A stretch of 64,000 bases of DNA from the NCBI RefSeq assembly GCF_001649575.2, contig NC_051434.1, positions 17,709,551 through 17,773,550 on the forward strand, given 5' to 3'. The notes under the pieces were generated by a model. The model searched no databases. It was given only the letters and a program-made list of their open reading frames with translations, and was not told the DNA's origin. Of the stretch, positions 1-12,239 are shown one piece after another (position 1 is the first letter of the stretch; every line of letters begins with the position of its first letter). This DNA is from Kryptolebias marmoratus (Eukaryota; Chordata; Actinopteri; Cyprinodontiformes; Rivulidae). The position numbers and the translations under genes are program-made.

Positions 1-1778
1 CATCTTAAACCACATCTTTCAAACAGGGTATGATGAGTTTTTGTGTATTTTGATGGTTCCCCCTGAATCAGTCTAAAGACTGAAACTGTTTGGAGCTGGG
101 GGTCAAAAGGCAAGGCACAGGCTGGTGCATTTCCCATCTCGTTTTTTAACCTAGGAGTTAAAATGTAAAGATTGCCCAAATAATTAAGCTTATTAAATGA
201 CCGTGTCTTCAGGTTTGTCATTAGAATTGAGTCGTGGACCTCAAGGTTCGTCGGGTGTTTTAGCCATTAGGTTACCACTAAACAACCTCACTTACCCAGC
301 CAGGGATGATTATGCCTCAGTGTGTGTCCCTTAGCCAATTGGGTGGATTAAAAGGTTTGATTTTTAAGTTAGAATTAGGTATTAAAGCAGATTGGTCGGC
401 TTGTTTATGTCAGATACTCGGTCTGTTTGAAATGCTTCAGTACAACCTTATAAGTTTTTATGGTCTGTTATTATTGTGATGCATAGAAAGCTTAGTAAAT
501 TCTGAGGTGGTTCTCCGTGTGAAAAGTTTGAGAACCACTGGGGTAGAGGATTGGATCGAAACCAAGGTTTTATAATAAAAGCATTGACTGAGTACCAAGG
601 TTGCTGCCTTAGCCAGAAGAGAACAATAGCTTGATAAAGGAAGCCCTCCATCACTGTTGCTCAGTTCTATTATCTTGCCATCCTGTGTTGAGTTTCTTCA
701 CCTGCCAGTCTTCTGTCTGTCTGGCTTATCCAAACAGCCTTCAGATCTTCATTCTTCAACTAGAGCCAGCACCTCACCAATCACGCCCGACTGATAATCA
801 ATTTAGTCTCTGGGGAATGTCGCTAGCTTTTCCAACTCACACCAGAAAGTGTGGCTTCAAGTTGTACAGCACTCCAGTTTCTTCATCTCCCATTCAGCTG
901 ACAGCCAGCCTTGAGCTACGCCACGCTTTAGATCCTGTATGGGAGCTTTTCTCTTCAGGATCTTCCAGGAAACGAGGAGGCTTCCATCAGTTTTGGATCT
1001 TTTCATTTACAAGTGTTTCGGATTCCCTGCTGCACAACATTCCAACTTCCTTGCTGCGCGACTCCTAAATCAGCTGCAGGGTTAGCTGTTGCTTCGACAC
1101 AGTATGCACCTCAAACACTAACTCTTGTCAGCTTGCTCTTGTTTTCTTAACCGGCCAAAATCCAACAAGCTCTCTTCTTTGAGTCATCAGCCATTACACC
1201 ATTTTACCATTTTACCAGAATCCGAGCCAGCTCAGTAGCTTGTTCCCGGGCTTCCGAAGCAAATCATCTCTGTCTTCAGTGCTCCTGCATCACAGAACAC
1301 CTGCCTGACCCCTGGAAAGGTCTCTGCTTTGCCTGCCTTGACATTTCCTTGGCTCAATCCCAGAGGGCTTCTGCTTTTCCTGTCCTGCCTGTCTCTTGGC
1401 TGGCTTCCAGGTGGGCTCTCATTTGCTTTCCTGGCCAGTTCCCTGGCTGACGTCTGAAGGGGGTCACAAGTTCACTTGTCCCTGCTGAATCCAACTCGGT
1501 CCTCATGGGGGTCTTTGCTTCAACTGTCCACCGTGATCTCAGAAGAGAAATGTTCAATTAATTCAAATGAGCCTCAGTATCTTCTAACATCACTAGCAAA
1601 ACCCCAGACAAATCATCCCGTTGAACATAAAAATGTTCAATGAAAATGTGCTCTGATTTAAGCCACTGCACCACATAAACATGGCATGTCACAAAAGTGA
1701 TTTTATAGGTTGCAAGTTATTGCAGTAAGGAAACAGAGGAGACAGATGGACGACTGTCAAAAAGACCAAAGGCGCAGA

Positions 1779-1836
<58 letters not shown>

Positions 1837-2114
1837 AGTCCAAGGACTAGCAATGAAGTTAAATTGAGGCTGATTGTATTCTCAGCGCAGACTTGTCTTT
1901 GTCCCTAAGCTCTGTCTAAATATTGAAGCAGATCGTAGTGAAAAGAGCCGGCTGTCCCGAGGATTCAACCCAATCTGCATATTCATCACAATTAATTAGG
2001 ATTCCTCTCTCTGCCATCATTTTTTATCTTTCCTTCTTTATTTCTCGAGAGGCAACTACAAGACAATGGTGGGGCGGTGATCGGAATCAGTTATTAGGAA
2101 GGCAGACGCATGCA

Positions 2115-2150
<36 letters not shown>

Positions 2151-3313
2151 GCCTCTTCATCTCAGACTTGAGAATGTTTCTGTCTGCATCAGATATGATG
2201 ATGAGTGTGTTACAGGCAAATCTCTCTGTTGATCCGAACTTCCAGTGCTTTCTCTCACTATGTCTTTTCCCTCCTTTGTCTGGGCCGACTGTGCATCACG
2301 CCTCCACCAGAGTGACAGAGAGCGGCTATTGTCTGGCGAGACATACAAACGAAGTCCCGCTCAACAGTGTTCTCGCAAGGCTAACTCTTTTAATTGCTCT
2401 AAGAGGGAAAAAAAAGAGAGAGAGAGAGAGAAAAAAAAAAGAGGAGGCGAGAGGGGGTGTGAGGCCTTGGGGTGAGAAAGAAAAAAGTGGAAGTTAAAGT
2501 TTTCTGAAATCTGTTTGCACAGTGCACGTAAGGCTCTAAAAGAAGCAACAACTGGTGAGTTTCTATTCACTCAGGCATCCCTGTTGACTTGAACAAGGGG
2601 AGTACTGAGTACTTTACATACAGGGAGATGTTTGAACTGGTGTTCTGCGCACACAAGTGGTTTATTGTGACTGCACAGATTATGTACATAGCACAACCAA
2701 TGCATCGCAAACAGTAGCAAATGGATAAAGACAGCACTAAAACTTGCCGTTTTCTTTGTTTTTTCTTTATACATTTTATAATGACAAAAAAAAAAGCAAA
2801 TGTAAAAGTAGGAACAGCCAACTCGAGAGCCATCAAATCAGAAGCAGGGCTCTATTTTTGGCAGCAACTGTTATAACATTGAGAATGGGAAGAGGAATTA
2901 ATCCTTTAAAAGCATTGGAGATCTTGAACCAGGTGGTCTCTTTGCTCTTAAAGTCTTTGTTGTCATCAGGCCAACGCTGAAGGCGATTAACCAAAACCAA
3001 TGCGGATGTCTGTAAGTTTGGCAATGGATTTTAAACATCTCTAAAAGTGACCCGGGTTTCAAACAATTATTCCACCAAACTGTTTAAAACCAGAAGCACT
3101 ATTAGAAGAGTGTCTGAAGGAAACAGAACCCCAAAACACTGGAACAGTAGCAAATCCAACTTTTTAATAAAAGAAGTAGTCTGTTTTCTAGATTTAGCTT
3201 GTTTTTTGGGGGGGTTTTTTAGGACATAGGAGCAAGCAAGTGAAAGCAAGGCCTTTTGGAAAAAATATTTCTTGATGTGCAACTCATATTTATGACTCAT
3301 TTAAACTTTGTAT
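1..3313. other. Gene-free stretch with microsatellites and a hAT terminal fragment
   Basis: A single hAT-type terminus, AAAAGTTTGAGAACCACTG, lies at about 522-540 with no partner found. An open frame of 145 codons at 631-1068 (plus) has no recognisable domain and no splice context, so I do not call it a gene. Two (CA)n tracts, at about 1779-1828 and 2115-2148, flank a purine-rich stretch near 2405-2450. Confidence 0.5.
1779..1828. repeat. (CA)n microsatellite
   Basis: About 25 uninterrupted CA units. Other shorter CA/TG tracts lie at 2115-2148, 8590-8612, 8700-8730, 8855-8876 and 9096-9110. A (CT)n tract lies at 20828-20860. Confidence 0.95.
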
Positions 3314-3744
3314 TAGGGCTGTCCCGAGCCAACTGCAAGTTTCGGATTATAGAACCAATCAATGCATTTTTCATTCATCAGTACAGGCGTAGATGCCACG
3401 CTCCTTAACTGTTGTTGACCTACTGTCTATGGTTTTGCATCAACTGCGTCACAATATGTACAGCAGCCGTATTACAGCACCTTCTGAGATGTAACGAGAA
3501 TATGCCTGTGGTATAAATGTATTTTAACATATAACATGAGAGCAGTTTTGCAGCTACTTGCAACATTTGCAAATTGGGTGTTTCTCGTGGCAGTAGTAAT
3601 AAAGCTACATTCACATCTAAACACATGACTGAATACACCAAGTTTACCGAAATACCTCTTTAAACTAACAGCCGATTCTTTTTTTAAATGGCTCGAATTG
3701 TATCAGGGACAAGAAAAAAAATTATCTTGATCAGGACATCCCTA
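3314..3744. mobile_element. hAT-like non-autonomous element (MITE)
   Basis: The left end TAGGGCTGTCCCGAGCC and the right end, read on the minus strand as TAGGGATGTCCTGATC, form imperfect terminal inverted repeats about 430 bp apart. The TAGGGATGTCCYGATC terminus is a very common teleost hAT type. No transposase frame remains inside, and the flanking target-site duplication is not convincing. Confidence 0.65.
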
Positions 3745-5679
3745 CTTGTTCCCAGACAACAACAAGGACTTGTGGTGTCTTTTTCAGTCTCTATAGTTGC
3801 TGTAACCTTTTTTTGTGTATTTTTTTTTTGTGTACCCCCTACCCCGGAGTAAGTTTACAAGCATAAAGGGGGTTGCTTGTTTTGTGGGTACGAGTCCTGT
3901 GCAGACACATATTTAGTGTATCCAAAGATAATGAAGGTTAAGGAAAGTCTGGAAGAAAATTATAGGAGGATGATACCTAAATAATTTGAAACTCTGTGCT
4001 TTAGAGACAGTTGCATTAATACTACCCCTGTTGGGAAGAGCAGCACAATCATCCACCACAGACACAGGGTTTTTCATGTGCTATAGTTCTGCAAAATATG
4101 GCAGTGATACTCTGATATTTACACGTATCTTTAAAAATTGATATCTTGATGTTTATTTAAACAGCACTCTTTCTTTCCTGATTTTTGTGTCGGTAATGAC
4201 TTCACTATGTGGCACCCTGGAGTGATGAAAGTGTTGAAAGCTCAGACAAATGTGAGGGAGTGTGACACAGATAACAGAAGTTGCCTATTAAGTGAACAAA
4301 GCAGTCCTGGCGTGAATATTGCGTTTCCAGATTTACCGCAATTACAGGCCCGTTGGCTGGTTTCCCTCCTGCGGGGGGGAAAAATGATAAAGATAATCCT
4401 GTGGGACAATGAGAATATCGTCCTAGCTGCTGGCGATCCTGTGTGAAACGGGGATACACAGGCCCGTTTTACCCAAGTTTAACGCTACCGCTGTCACATC
4501 TCCAGTGTGTAAGTGGTTAGAGTGGTCCTTGTGTGCGTCTGTGAACAGCAGGAAGCTAAAAGTCTCTCAAGTGTTGCGTTGAAACACTGTTTCTTTCCAA
4601 CTAAAGTCAAGATTTTCCAGCTTTTAGGGAAACTCAACTGTTTTTCTTTCATGAATAATGTGGCGTTTTCTAAACTGAGCAAAATTATGTCTCTCTTTAG
4701 GCTTTCGGCAGAATTTCAGACTGTATTTGTATCAGTCTATACTTAGCATTTCAGCAGACGTTTTCCCCTCTGAAGGACAGCCCGGCCATTATACACTTTT
4801 AGCACACAAAAGGACAACCAAGCAGTCACCATGTCGGCACGTGGACATCCAAGTTTCATCCATCTATAAGTTGTGCTACAGGAAACTATTAGGGCCAAAA
4901 GTCAGCCAACTGACTGCTTTGAACCATGAGCCAAACAAAATCACCTCTCTGCTGTGCTTAATCTCATTTAATGACGTCTCTGTAGGCTGACAGCCCTTAT
5001 GCTGCCAACCTTACTGTCATTACTGCGCTCCATTTTTCATTCTCTTACCATTTTTCTCATGACAGCCGGAATGTTTCATCCCATTAATCCTTTATAGAAG
5101 CATATTTACTTTGCACATCTGCTTCCCAGTGATGTTTATTTCTAATTTTAAATGTGGACTCAAAGGCTCATCTACGCTATCCACTAAATCTACTATTTGT
5201 GCTCTAGAAACTGAAACAATGAAGCCGTTTTTACCGTTTTCATTTTACATTTTTCTCTCTTCATACTTAATTTGTAACAATTAAACTTAGAAAGTGTGCT
5301 GAAATGGTTAATGGCCACGATTAGTTTCTTGCTCCCATGTTGGTAAGTGAAATGGAATCAGATGGTAGAAAAAGACAGCATTTAAATGAGCCACAAGGGG
5401 CAAAAAGTATCAAATTCTAAGTTATCTGCATACATACACCTACCTTACACAAACATCAAGTTCAGCAGGTGCAAACTTTATCGGCACAACATAACATGAC
5501 ACGAGCTACAGTGTAGCAGAATGCTAATTAGCATACCACATGGCAAGATATGTTCGTTAGTATATTCCTCACCACTCGGATCAACAGACTGTTGGCATTT
5601 AAATGCTGCGTGTTACATAACTGATCATTGGTGTTTAAAATAAACATGTAAATCACTACTTATAGGCATTGCTTCGAAG
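3745..5679. other. Gene-free stretch
   Basis: No exon, RNA gene or clear transposon end is recognised. Reading frames here are short and lack domain similarity. Confidence 0.4.
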
Positions 5680-6466
5680 AAATGCAACCAAACAGCTGGA
5701 GCGCATGGGAGAAGCTGTGCAGGCCGTGACCTTCGGCGTAAATGGGACGGTTCGCAGCCGAGTGTGAAGCGGTTGGGATGAGAGTCAGCTCCTCTAAGTC
5801 GGAGGCCACAGTTCTCAACCGGAAACGGGTGGAATGATCCCTCCGAGTTGGAGGTGAGTCTCTGCTTCACATGGAGGATTTCAAGTATCTGGTAGTCTTG
5901 TTCATGAGTGATGGTAGAGCGGGAGATGGATCAACGAATAGGGGTCTCGTCCGCAGTAATGAGGGGCGTTGCTTCGATCAGTCGTGGCGAAGAAAGAGCT
6001 GAGTCGAAAGGCAAAACTCTCGATTTACTGGCCCGTCTACGTTCCAACCTTCACCTATTGCTACGAGTTTTGGATCATGACTGAAAGAACGAGATCCCGG
6101 ATATAAGCAGCTGAAATATTTGCAGGGTAGTCGGGAACAGCCTTAGAGATAAGGTGAGGTGCTCCATTATCCTGGGGGGAGCTCAGAGTAGAGCCGCTGC
6201 TGAAAGGAGTCAGCTGAGGTGGTTCGGGCATCTGATTAGGATGCCTCCTGGACGCCTCCCTTTGGAGGTTTTTTGGACATGCCCTACTAGGAAGATCCAG
6301 AACCCTCTGGAGGGATTATGTATCCTCTCTGGTCTGGGAACACCTTGGGATCCCGCAGGAGGAGCTGGAGAGCGTCGCTGGGGAGAGGGAGGTCTGGGTT
6401 TCTCACCTGGATCTGTTGCCTCCATGACCTGACCACGGATAAGCAGTAGAAGATAGACGGACGGAT
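5680..6466 (+). mobile_element. Degenerate Rex3 (RTE-type LINE) 3' end
   Basis: Across shifting frames the plus strand reads like the C-terminal part of a teleost RTE/Rex3 reverse transcriptase: a serine/lysine-rich LNRKRVE segment near 5815, YWPVYVPT-like residues near 6030, then RWFGHLIRMPPGRLPLEVFW near 6217-6276. It ends with AAGCAGTAGAAGATAGACGGACGG, a decayed form of the (GATG)n tail. Stops and frameshifts are frequent, so this is an old dead copy. Confidence 0.8.
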
Positions 6467-7229
6467 GAGCTCTTGCAGTCAAAATCGCCTTTGTGAGGAA
6501 AATCTATCTATAGATATGGAGACGAAAAGCATGAGGGTTTATCTGATTTTGCTCTGTAATTGACTGACTGATCACACTAGAATTTCGTGTTACTGGAAAA
6601 AAAATCAGGGCAGAGAAAAACAAAATCTATTAAAAGCAGACTTGAAATGTTTCTTGTCTATACAAATATGAGCCAACTAAAGCAAAATAAGTCACAATTT
6701 ATCTTATATGAAGTAATTTTTTTCTGTTTAATACTGGATACCGCACATTCAACGAGTTAATCTACAAATATTTAACTTTGCAGTTAATTTGTTACCCATC
6801 AGGTCAAAAAAAAAAGAGAAACAGAGCAACAAAATCCCGGTGACTCACTGGTTATAAAAACAGAGCGGATGTGGCACGCTCTGAGCTGGTTTTTACTGTA
6901 AGATGTTGTAAGTCTGACATGACCAGAGCTGGAACCACATTTTGCCACCCGGAGCAACAAAACCGGGGTTTGAGCTGCGGCGGCGGTGTGGCCTGAACCT
7001 GACCCAGGGGTGGAAGCAATAAAAGTTCTGTTATTCCCCCTCATCTGCACCCAGCTAGAGTTTGGCTTTGCTGCATTTTTGATGCGTTGCAAATAAGCGT
7101 CGCTTCATGTCATTAACTGGAAAGCTGTGACCATGTTGATATAATTTCGCCGAGTATTTATTGATGTTGTGTTGTTTATTCGGTTTCGTCTGGGGGTGGG
7201 GATGTATTTTCAGCAACTAGCATCCTCTA
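6467..7229. other. Gene-free stretch
   Basis: Nothing assignable was seen beyond short A/T runs. A minus-strand frame at 6799-7092 has no recognised domain. Confidence 0.35.
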
Positions 7230-7730
7230 CAACTGTTGGAGTCGACCTGATTCAAGAAGGTCGCCGCAGCTAATTAACCTTGGGAACACATAAATGGCCA
7301 TAATTTCCATTTGTTCGGATATTGAGCTCAAAGTAAAAACAGAAGAAATCTCAGTCTACATTTATCTAACAATAAAGTTACATTCCTTAAAGGATTGCAT
7401 ATCGCCTAGCACCTTTGTACACCAAGGTTTTAAGCAAATATCTCACATGATCTGTTAGCGCTCAGAGCATGTGTTGGGGTTGACTCTCAACTCCGAACAC
7501 AACGAATTTTAGCTCAGCATCTGCAAAATTGACTGATTTATAGCCATTTATGTGTTGGCAGAGGTTGATTAGCTGTGGCAGCCGGTTTGAATCAAGCTGA
7601 CTCCAAATGTTAATCAGCTGTAGATGTATGTCCAATAATCACTTTTTGGGAGTTTCAATAAAATTCATTGAATTGTTCATGAAATATTTTGCTAACAGAC
7701 AAACAAACAGACATAGATTTGCCTGTCATT
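7230..7730. repeat. Unclassified dispersed repeat (family R), inverted pair
   Basis: 7230-7345 matches the family in plus orientation (GGAGTCGACCTGATTCAAGA and the ATAAATGGCCATAAT block). 7440-7725 matches it in minus orientation (GCTCAGAGCATGTGTTGGGG through TTTTGCTAACAGACAAACA). The two copies are head to head. Confidence 0.7.
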
Positions 7731-9989
7731 CAGGGGAGTGGGCGGCAAAAACACTGAAATACGCAAAGTGATGAGAACACCTGCATTAATGGGAGAAAAA
7801 CATCCTGAACTTGGCTAAAGATTCTCCAATTGTAAACATTTGTTTTGATAATGTTTACACTTTGCTTTAAGGTGTTAACCGTTACAACGTGCAATAGAAG
7901 TTTGAGAGCAAAAGGAGCAAGATGAGGTGAGACAAAAAAAAAAGGAAAAAAATGGCTTTTCGGTTTCTAGGGCACAAAGCAAAAAGGGTTGTGCGCAAAA
8001 TAAACTGCTGTAACATTTTTTCCGAAAAACTCTAAGTTTGGTCGGTACAGATCCGGAAAGTTTTTAAAACTCCCCACTTTGGAAAGCCTTTTTTAAAAAC
8101 TATCCAGAGTAGCGCAGATGGGCCTTACATAAAGGCACCAAACCGATTTCCTTTAAACTTGGTGAAAAGATGCAACGAAGACCAGTTAATAGTCGTCAGC
8201 GCAAATCAGATTCTGGAAAACGACAAATACAAACATTTGGTGGCGGACGTGCCTCGCAGCAGCCTTAATAAGAATCAAGCCCCCACTTCTACCGGAACAA
8301 GATGTCTGCACTGTTCCAATCAGGTTGGATTGTCATTACAAATAATTACAAGAAGACATCTTTCCCAGAAGCTCGTAGCATCAGTTATATGTATATAAAA
8401 AAAAAAAAAAAAAAAAAATCCATCTTTTACCAGACTGTCAGTTGTTTTGTTTTTTTTTAACCAGAGTGGGACATTTTGAAACTGCAGCTGGTTCTCTTTC
8501 CACCCCTGCTCACCAAATAACACTTGCAGGGTTCCAGCTTCACGGTCCGCTTCCAGTAAAGGAACTGCTGGTACTCGCCGCATTCCAGTTTACACACACA
8601 CACACACACACTCATAGTGTCAAACCACAACACACTCCCGCTGCCAGGAAGGGGTCAAGTTAATGGCTGACTTTGCAGCTCGCTGGCAGAAATCTCAGAT
8701 ACACACACGCACACACACACGCACGCACACGGTCATTTCCATTCCATTTCTCCCTCCTCTCCACCACTTTGCTCACCGCCACCCTCTGCTTTTTTTTCCC
8801 CCTTGTTCTTTCTCTAATTTGCATAATATACTCTTTACTTCTGAAGCAAAGGGTGCACACACACACACACACACATACAGAGACAACTGACAGATGGCAC
8901 CACTGGCTTCAGACACAGTGCAACAGTGGGAATGTGAGGAGAATGAAGGAAAGAGGAGAGTCTTCTGGTAAAATAAACACACGCAGACACACAAAATAAT
9001 AATAATACCGTAATGACTCTGGGTGTTGTCTTTGGTAATGACCTGGGAAAACCAACTTGCTGAACCAAGTGACCTATTGCAATCAACAGGGAGGGTGTGT
9101 GTGTGTGTGCACTATACATGTCATACATGTATAGTACACACATACCCATGCACAAGTTTACGACTCAATTCAAAATGTCAGTGAGGAAATCTGCACCCGG
9201 TTCAAAAATTCTCGCTTTTTCTCAGGTTTTATCCAAGTGCAAATATCCTGCGAGGGTAAGAAGTTATCCTCGTAAAGCTCTGGGCCTGATTATCCTGCCA
9301 TGACTCATCGAGCAGGAGGAGGGTGGGGAGGGTGAGAGAGGTGAACTCGGTGCAGAAGAACCCAACAACCAGGTCAGTGGTTACATAGCTACAGAGCAGA
9401 GCCAAAAAAGAAGGCCAACGAAGCAGGTACCAGGAGCGGGCGGGGCCAATTTGCTCCAAGTCTTTTTGGTACTTCCTGACATGCGGGTCCATCGAGCTCC
9501 CGGTGAGGTCGCCTCACCGCGTCGGACATGTCGGGTCACGGAATTAACGTGCTAATGTAGTCGGTGATGGCAGAGAGGCAGGAGAACAACAAAAACAACA
9601 GGCTGTCACGGACAGCTCTGCAGCCGGCAGGCTTTGTTGACGCTGTGTGACCGCCTTCGCTGCTCGGACCGAGTTGCATAACAACTCCCGCGCCGCACGA
9701 AAGGGGAGGATGACATTTAGGACTAGCTAGACAGGGGAGCTCCTGAGTGCCTGGCGACAAATACATGTTGACATGGACAATTCTGTCTGTTTGCACACAA
9801 TATTCTGCACACGAGTACTTTTTTTTTAATGAAGCTGCAATAAGCTTGTGTTGACTAATATATTGGGGGGAAGAGTTTTCCATAGTGTTTTTTATGGACT
9901 TAAGGCCAAATCTTTCCATATATTTAGCATTTTTTGTTATCACTTGCTACTAAGTAAGGTTGGCAATCATGTACAACTGCCTGTGTGAG
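7731..9989. other. Gene-free stretch with CA-rich simple repeats
   Basis: Contains an A run at about 8397-8417 and several short (CA)n or (TG)n tracts (8590-9110). A mildly CpG-rich patch at about 9490-9720 overlaps minus-strand frames that resemble no known protein. No exon is called. Confidence 0.4.
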
Positions 9990-10288
9990 TGTGTTTGCTT
10001 GTCTGGCTGTTAGCAAAATATCTTAAAAACCACTGGACAAATTTTAATGAAACTCTCAGAAAGTCATCATTAAACATACATCTGTGACTGATTGACTTTT
10101 AGAGTCAAATCAATTCAAGATGGTTGCCACATCTATTCGACCATAGAAAGTACAAAAATGGCTATAACTCAGTCAATTTTAGAGACGTTGAGGTAAAATT
10201 TGGTGTGATGGTAGCTGAGAGTATACGCCAACATATAGTCCGAGCGCCAACTGATCGCACAGGAACTTCGTTTAAAACATTGGAATCA
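9990..10288 (+). repeat. Family R repeat, unit 1 of a dimer
   Basis: Reads GGCTGTTAGCAAAATATCTT, then an AACCACTGGACAAATTTTAA block, AATTCAAGATGGTTGCCACA, AAAAATGGCTATAACTCAGT and GGTAGCTGAGAGTAT. Its right end is interrupted by the Rex3 insertion whose target-site duplication is TGGAATCA. Confidence 0.75.
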
Positions 10289-10648
10289 TCCGGGAGGGAC
10301 TCAGAGTAGAGCCGCTGCTCCTCCACGTCGAGAGGAGCCAGTTGAGGTGGCTCGGGCATCTGGTGAGGATGCCTCCTGGACGCCTCCCTGGTGAGGTGTT
10401 CTGGGCACGTCCCACCGGGAGGAGGCCCAGAGGAAGACCCAGGACACNNNNNNNNNNNNNNNNNNNNNNNNNNNNNNNNNNNNNNNNNNNNNNNNNNNNN
10501 NNNNNNNNNNCCGGAGGAGCTGGCCCAAGTGGCTGGGGAGAGGGAAGTCTGGGTCTCCCTGCTTAGGCTGCTGCCCCCGCGACCCGACCCCGGATAAGCG
10601 GAAGAGAATGGATGGATGGATGGATGGATGGATGGATGGATGGAATCA
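10289..10648 (+). mobile_element. Rex3 LINE 3' fragment with (GATG)n tail and target-site duplication
   Basis: A 5'-truncated copy encoding RWLGHLVRMPPGRLPGEVFW and the following Arg/Pro-rich PTGRRPRGRPRT. After a 63-base assembly gap it continues with PEELAQVAGEREVW and a short 3' region ending in (GATG)n at about 10609-10643. The octamer TGGAATCA stands directly before the element (10281-10288) and after its tail (10641-10648), a clear target-site duplication. This copy is better preserved than the one at 5680-6466. Confidence 0.9.
10448..10510. other. Assembly gap (N run) inside Rex3
   Basis: 63 undetermined bases within the LINE reading frame. Confidence 1.
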
Positions 10649-10925
10649 ATTGTTGGAGTCAACCCTGTTTGTCTGTTGGCAAAATACTTCATGGACCACT
10701 GGATAGCTTTTAATGAAACTCTCAAAAAGTAATCATTAGACGTTCATCTACAACTGATTAACTTTCAAAGTTGACACAATTCAAGATGGCCACCACAGCT
10801 AATCAAACTCAGCAAACACAATAATGGCTGTAACTCAGCTGTTTTGACAGATCTTGAGCTAAAAACTGGTGTGGTGGTAGCTGACTTTAAGCACCCTTAC
10901 ACTTGGTTGAATGTCCATATTTTGA
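10649..10925 (+). repeat. Family R repeat, unit 2 of a dimer
   Basis: Continues directly from unit 1 once the Rex3 copy is removed: TTGGAGTCAACCCTGTTTGT, TTGGCAAAATACTTCATGGA, AATTCAAGATGGCCACCACA and GTGTGGTGGTAGCTGA. Period relative to unit 1 is about 310 bp after excision of Rex3. Confidence 0.75.
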
Positions 10926-12239
10926 CAAACATTTAGAATTTTTTTCCCCCCCACTCTTCTTGAGGTTTCGAGAGTCCACCCCGCTTCCGCACACGAATGC
11001 ACACGCCCGTTGAGGCTGATTGAACAGGACTGGGCGACGTTCTAACAGCCCTCCCTGTCACCACAGGGAGAGGTCAAACAGAAACACAGCTTATATAAGT
11101 CACAACAACAGGAGCGGGGTGGGGGGTGGGGGGCACACAGAGAGAGAAGTGTGAGGACAGCGGGTGTGTGAGTGTGTTTCCATATCGACAGTAACAGCTG
11201 ATTCTGTTGATTTTTTTTTTTTTTTTTTTTAACCAAACTGCACACAACAGCAAAGCCTCTCCTCAAAAAGCCTCAGAAACACACCTATAGATCTGAAGTT
11301 GCATCTAGAATTAGTACTCTCGCGCAGTCGGTGCTCCTGGAGTACACAGTACTTCCATTGTCACAGACTTGGGCAGGTGACAAGATTTATATCGCTAAGC
11401 CTGAGCCGGCCCCCGAGCTACTGTGCTAACAAGGGCCAAGAATCAATAGCTTAAGTGTCTCTATAAATTAGCTTCACTCCAAAGTTGAAAACGTGTTTGA
11501 GTTGATTAAAAAAAAAGAAAGAAAAAGAGAAATATATTATCGATGCTGTTCTGAAAATAACCGAAGATGGACAGTAAATGTTGAAAGTTCAAGACTGATT
11601 CCATGCGACAGTTTATAAGGGAGGGAGGAGCAGAGGATGGAACAGGAACGTGTTTGGAGGGCAGGGAGAGAGAGCGAACGAGGAGGAGGAGGAGGATTTT
11701 CCTATAAGCAGAAGCTAAAGAGGTCAGACTCGGAGTTTCTGGGTCGAAATGCATTAAACAAGCAGCCGCCGTCCTCGGCCCCCGTGGCGGGAACAGCGGA
11801 GTGGACAGGCTTCCACCGGCTGCGACTGCCCATTACGCACTCCCTTTGGGAGGGAGGCCGCAGCTCAGGGCGTCAACACATAAAGTCGCCCTTTTAGTCT
11901 AATCCCCTGTATGTTAAGGGTCTCGTAAAGAGGTGCGCTGAAAATGGTGGCAGCCAGCGGTGGGTTACTTCTTACGTGACTGGGCAAATGTTTACCTTAA
12001 CTCTTATCTGCATATTGTAGGAACAGTGCCGGAAAGTAGTACGTACAAAGTAAAAAATAAAATACTGGGAATCAGCAGGACATGCTGATACTTGTTTGTA
12101 TCCTTTCGTTAAAGAAAGAAAAAAACCCACAAAGGTCACTGGAAGGTCACTGAAACTGACCCCTAAAGAAAAAAATGACTGAAAATCAACTAATGAAAAT
12201 CAGTCACTGCTTTCGAATTTTGGCTCAACAGATGATTTT
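10926..12239. other. Gene-free stretch
   Basis: T run near 11211-11230 and a moderately GC-rich patch at about 11755-11890. No exon or transposon end recognised. Confidence 0.35.

Noticed and set aside
631..1068. 145-codon plus-strand ORF
   Set aside because: Low-complexity Ser/Leu composition, no domain, no splice or promoter context, and no recognisable homologue.
10162..10725. 187-codon minus-strand ORF
   Set aside because: It is the antisense of the Rex3 fragment and spans an N gap; Ile-His-Pro-Ser repeats come from the (GATG)n tail.
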